Of a DNA stretch of 64,000 nt, positions 60,740-64,000 are shown piece after piece (within the stretch, counting starts at the first letter, position 1; every line of letters begins with the position of its first letter). The position numbers and the translations under genes were made by a program. The stretch is from Oscillatoriales cyanobacterium (GTDB lineage: Bacteria > Cyanobacteriota > Cyanobacteriia > Cyanobacteriales > Microcoleaceae). The notes below the pieces were generated by a model. That model was given only the letters and a program-made list of their open reading frames with translations. It was not told where the DNA came from and did not search any database. Location: positions 323,194 through 387,193 of the forward strand of contig RDXX01000011.1 of the NCBI GenBank assembly GCA_004292955.1, in the 5' to 3' direction.

Positions 60740-63011
60740 TGAAAAGTTAGTTATTAAGCTAGAACCTCGAAGTATTTCAGCTTGTGCATCTCTGCCGCCT
60801 AAGTTGGCATTTATGAAAAATGCACTTCAGCATCAAGTTGATGTATTTGAACAGTCTCGGAATGCCGATATTGTTCTCAATTCGTCGCCAACTGGCACAG
60901 GAAAAACAGAAGCTAGTTGTACAGTATTACTGCACAATCCAACTCAAAGTGCTGTTTATGTCGCGCCGACTAATGCGTTAGTAGAACAACAGCGAGAAGC
61001 TTTAGAAAAGTTTGTCCGCGAAGCTGGTTTGCGTCACGTTGTGAAATCTGCTTCTGCTAGGGAAGTTAGGGAATGGCCTAATGATGTTAGCAATCGCCCT
61101 GGTGAGAAGCTGTACAATGTATTGCGGAATCCGGCTACAGTTTTTTCTGATGTCGGGGCTAATCGACCAATTATTTTGGTAACAAATCCTGATATTTTTT
61201 ACTACGCGACTTTCTTTGCGTACAACAAGAACGATCGCACAAACATCGCCAGTGCTTTTTATCAAAAGTTTGGCACTGTAATTTTTGATGAATTTCATCT
61301 ATATGACGCCAAACAATTAGTTAGTTTACTGTTTTATCTGACTTATTCTTACGTTTTCGGCTTTTTTGAATACGGGCGGCGAGTAGTTTTGTTGACAGCA
61401 ACACCGGAACCAGCTTGTGAGTTAGCATTGAGAAATTTAGAGTTCAAGGGTGTTAAAATAGCCTGGATTAATGGAGAAACAGACAATTCTCATTTTTTAC
61501 CATCGCAAACAGCAGTTAATCTTGAGTTGCGATCGCAACCTGAGAAAGATGAATGGTTGAGAGAATTGGCAGATGAAGTAACTAAACGTTTTCAGGAGAA
61601 TCCAAGTCAAAATGGTGCTGTGATTTTGGATGCTCTTGTTAACATTAACGATCTATACCAGTTGCTGAAACAAAGAGGACTTGTTAATGCGATCGGTCGA
61701 ATTACTGGCCCTGCACCCAAGGCAGATAGGAAACGGGCAATGCAACGCCCGATTATTCTCGCAACCAGCACCGTAGATGTCGGATTTAACTTTGAAAGAA
61801 ATCCTACACCGACGCGGCAAAATCTAGATTGGTTGATTTTTTCCAGTCGCGATCGCTTCTCTTTTTGGCAGCGATTAGGACGAGTTGGACGGGTATTGGG
61901 CAAGTCTGAAACTAATATTGATTCCGAGGCGATCGGCTATTTACCAGAAAAGGCTTGGGAACAAGGTTTATCCACCCTAGATTGTACAGGAGGACGCGCC
62001 GCACTCAAACAAATCCTTGACAGTATTCCCTGTCTTGACAAACCCTTTTTAGACGTTTATTGGCGTTCCGAAGCCTTTTTAGAAATTGCCCGTCCTTTGT
62101 TAGAACTCGAAGAAAAATTTGAGAATTTACCCGGCATTGAATTAATAATGCAACTTTTCAATACTCTGAAAGAAACACTCGGAGGAAATCGCGATTGGGA
62201 CTATTACCGGCGCCGAATGCGAACCTTGCGCGGGGCGGAAGATATTGTCAAAGTCTCTGCTAAAAAACTCACTCTCAAAAGCCAGTGGAAATACATTAAA
62301 GGCGGTCAAGCTTTTGTCAAAAAGTTTTTAGAGGTTCACTATCCGTTTGAAGTTGAGGAACTAAAAGCAAAAAGAGCCAGCATCGAAGAATTTGAAAAAT
62401 TGTTTCAAGAAGATGATGAAGCTGGTAAAGAATTAAAAGACTTTGCTGAGATTTGGAGTGCTAGCTATGCACCGCTGTTTCAATTCCGTTCCGGCTTGTT
62501 TGACAGTCTCCAGATCCGCGATCCTCAAGGCTTATTGCTGGATGATTCGGAAGAAACAATTTTAGACCCTCTCCATCTTTTGCGTTATTACGAATTTGTA
62601 GAAGATGGCGAATTTGTGGTAGTAACAGCCCGCGCTGAAGTTACTTATGAACTGAATTTTCGGATGCGCTATCGCGACAGTTACCAAGACTTTGTTAACA
62701 AAGAGCTCAACAAGTTAACGGCTTTTCCCGATTGTAGAATAGAACGGCGGCTGGGAAGTGCGATCGCACCAACTCCTTTGCTGAAAGTTTTGGAAAAACA
62801 TTTGCTACCGGGAGTAATAGTTTGCGGAGTCAAAAATGCTGCTACTATTTTCCAACTCCGAAAGCAAGGAATTGTGTCATATCCAATCGTGATTGCTTGT
62901 GACGATGCTGAGAAAGAATACAAGTTTTTACCTGGATTAGCAGGAATCTTAACTATGGCAATGAAAAGCAAACAGCTACGTCTCCCCGATGATGAACCTT
63001 TCATCATTTAG
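60732..63011 (+). CDS. cas3: Cas3' helicase without HD domain, type I-D
   Basis: A 759-residue superfamily 2 helicase that unwinds target DNA. Motif I NSSPTGTGKTEASC (K58), motif Ia VYVAPTNALVEQQ, motif II VIFDEFHLYD (about residue 186), motif III VVLLTATPEP, motif V ILATSTVDVGFNF, motif VI RLGRVGRVLG (about 381). No HD motif is present, consistent with the nuclease being on Cas10d. The ATG at 60732 overlaps csc1; the longer frame from 60690 would need an unusual start. Usual published I-D order places cas3' before cas10d; here it is between csc1 and cas6. Confidence 0.92.
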   Translation: MANEKLVIKLEPRSISACASLPPKLAFMKNALQHQVDVFEQSRNADIVLNSSPTGTGKTEASCTVLLHNPTQSAVYVAPTNALVEQQREALEKFVREAGLRHVVKSASAREVREWPNDVSNRPGEKLYNVLRNPATVFSDVGANRPIILVTNPDIFYYATFFAYNKNDRTNIASAFYQKFGTVIFDEFHLYDAKQLVSLLFYLTYSYVFGFFEYGRRVVLLTATPEPACELALRNLEFKGVKIAWINGETDNSHFLPSQTAVNLELRSQPEKDEWLRELADEVTKRFQENPSQNGAVILDALVNINDLYQLLKQRGLVNAIGRITGPAPKADRKRAMQRPIILATSTVDVGFNFERNPTPTRQNLDWLIFSSRDRFSFWQRLGRVGRVLGKSETNIDSEAIGYLPEKAWEQGLSTLDCTGGRAALKQILDSIPCLDKPFLDVYWRSEAFLEIARPLLELEEKFENLPGIELIMQLFNTLKETLGGNRDWDYYRRRMRTLRGAEDIVKVSAKKLTLKSQWKYIKGGQAFVKKFLEVHYPFEVEELKAKRASIEEFEKLFQEDDEAGKELKDFAEIWSASYAPLFQFRSGLFDSLQIRDPQGLLLDDSEETILDPLHLLRYYEFVEDGEFVVVTARAEVTYELNFRMRYRDSYQDFVNKELNKLTAFPDCRIERRLGSAIAPTPLLKVLEKHLLPGVIVCGVKNAATIFQLRKQGIVSYPIVIACDDAEKEYKFLPGLAGILTMAMKSKQLRLPDDEPFII

Positions 63012-63040
63012 AAAATCAACACAACCAACCATTAACAATC

Positions 63041-63874
63041 ATGCCGCACAGTCTCATCCTCAACCTTCTTCCCATCGCCCCAATTCCCCCCGGATACCTC
63101 ACGGGAAGACACCTGCACGCCCTGTTTCTCACCCTCGTGAGCTCCGTTGACAAACAACTCGGCGATCGCCTGCACGATGCCACAGCCGACAAATCCTTCA
63201 CCCTCAGCCCTTTGCAAACTAAAAAATGCCCTTTCAAAAAACACCATTCCCTCCAATGGGAACACACAGAATCGATTCCAGAACATACTCCTTGTTGGTG
63301 GCGAATTAGTCTGCTGGATGACACTTTATTTGGCAAATTAACTCACCTTTGGCTGAATCTCAATCCATCTCGTCCGTGGCACCTTGGCCCGGCGGATTTG
63401 ATGATTACGAAGATTCTCGGAACACCTCAAGTAGACCAACCTTGGGCGAATGCTTGTACTTACTCTCAACTTTACGAACAAGCTTCGGAAACTAATCGCT
63501 TAATTGCTTTCAGTTTTGCGACTCCTACTACTTTTCGGCAGGGGAAGTTTGATTCGGTGATTCCTACTAGAGATTGCGTTTTTAACAGTCTACTGAGTCG
63601 CTGGAATAAGTACAGCGGGATTGAGATTCCTAATTTACCATTGGATTCACTTTTTTCGACTTTTGTCAATATCAAAACTGAAAGATTGACTAACTATGAA
63701 AGCAATTTTGTGGGCATGGTTGGGGAGGTTAGTTATCGGATTTTGGGTGATGTGGAGCCTTTGGTGATTAAGCAAATTAATGCTTTGGCTGATTTTGCGC
63801 TTTACTGCGGGGTTGGGAGGAAAACTCCGATGGGGATGGGGATGACTCGACGGATTGCTGTTAATAAAAGTTGA
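63041..63874 (+). CDS. cas6: Cas6 pre-crRNA endoribonuclease
   Basis: A 277-residue metal-independent RNase that cuts the precursor CRISPR transcript at the repeats. N-terminal PIPPGYLTGRHLHALFLTLV contains candidate catalytic histidines (H24, H26); the C-terminal glycine-rich loop is FALYCGVGRKTPMGMGMTRR, the Cas6 signature. SFATPTTFRQGKFDSVIPTR matches the RAMP mid-region. It follows cas3' after 29 bases and is probably the last effector gene before the adaptation genes (cas4, cas1, cas2), which lie outside. A repeat element begins just after the stop. Confidence 0.92.
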   Translation: MPHSLILNLLPIAPIPPGYLTGRHLHALFLTLVSSVDKQLGDRLHDATADKSFTLSPLQTKKCPFKKHHSLQWEHTESIPEHTPCWWRISLLDDTLFGKLTHLWLNLNPSRPWHLGPADLMITKILGTPQVDQPWANACTYSQLYEQASETNRLIAFSFATPTTFRQGKFDSVIPTRDCVFNSLLSRWNKYSGIEIPNLPLDSLFSTFVNIKTERLTNYESNFVGMVGEVSYRILGDVEPLVIKQINALADFALYCGVGRKTPMGMGMTRRIAVNKS

Positions 63875-63885
63875 ACCGATTTTGA

Positions 63886-64000
63886 GGGCGGGCAAGATGC
63901 CGGATGTCCAGGGCGGGCAAGATGCCCACCCCACAATAATACTAAACTCTTGTGGAACAGGCATCTTGCCTGTTGCTAATTATGGATGTCCAGGGCGGGC
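63886..64000. repeat. Dispersed GGGCGGGCAAGATGCC repeats at the right edge
   Basis: Three copies of GGGCGGGC, two with CAAGATGCC, and an inverted CAGGCATCTTGCCTG segment form hairpins. The unit spacing and lack of constant-length unique spacers exclude a CRISPR array. The last copy is cut by the window. Confidence 0.85.

Noticed and set aside
63886..64000. Repeats directly after cas6 as the start of a CRISPR array
   Set aside because: Units are irregular, G-rich and hairpin-forming, with no constant-length spacers.

Overview
The window looks like chromosomal DNA of a filamentous, non-heterocystous cyanobacterium of the Microcoleus/Oscillatoria type. Evidence: the HIP1 octamer (GCGATCGC) and its half-sites occur everywhere; nearly the whole phylloquinone (menaquinone-type) pathway is present; there is an Rre1/Ycf29-type response regulator, a PatD-like protein and a WYL-regulated type I-D CRISPR operon; and the intergenic DNA is packed with 7-bp tandem repeats and nested palindromes of the kind known from such genomes. 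Genus is an inference. No rRNA, no convincing tRNA and no CRISPR array were seen.

Layout. 1-5 kb: a left-truncated (p)ppGpp synthetase/hydrolase, a PatD-like protein, a decayed IS607-type element whose serine recombinase is broken but whose TnpB reading frame is intact, and a zinc-ribbon protein. 5-17 kb: a fused two-ATPase peptide-type ABC protein, a group 2 sigma factor, a GNAT acetyltransferase, an AEC transporter, a Uma2 protein, an ABC-2-like membrane protein, an NTF2-like protein, a 2OG-Fe dioxygenase and an HpcH/HpaI aldolase. 17-33 kb: a secreted FAD oxidoreductase, methionine aminopeptidase, Rre1, a small secreted acidic protein, a 1732-residue STAND NTPase with 14 WD40 repeats, an FdhF/YdeP-type molybdopterin protein and a family 2 glycosyltransferase. 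33-42 kb: a structured leader in front of a 35-residue membrane peptide, a Ser/Thr kinase with 7 WD40 repeats, two unrecognised divergent genes, a TMEM14 protein and a DUF815 ATPase. 42-54 kb: a TerB-like protein and the phylloquinone cluster (DHNA-CoA thioesterase, menE, menC, menH, menA on the minus strand; menF, menD on the plus strand; menB and menG are not here), plus a ketopantoate-reductase-like gene and glutaredoxin. 55-64 kb: a WYL regulator divergent from cas10d-csc2-csc1-cas3'-cas6; adaptation genes and the array, if present, lie beyond the right edge.

The most distinctive feature is the repeat biology. A family of nested palindromes exists in two subfamilies (GGGC/GCCC and GCGC/GCGC) whose base changes preserve the inner hairpin. 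Repeats have also entered coding sequence: menD carries two in-frame repeat blocks with long C runs, menE an 18-bp repeat array joined to a dispersed element, the glycosyltransferase a heptamer tract, and menH and menD end inside hairpin repeats that were tandemly copied together with the end of the gene. No clearly new multi-gene system could be proven; the best candidates are the leader-plus-micropeptide locus near 33.4 kb and the divergent orphan pair at 36.8-39.4 kb.
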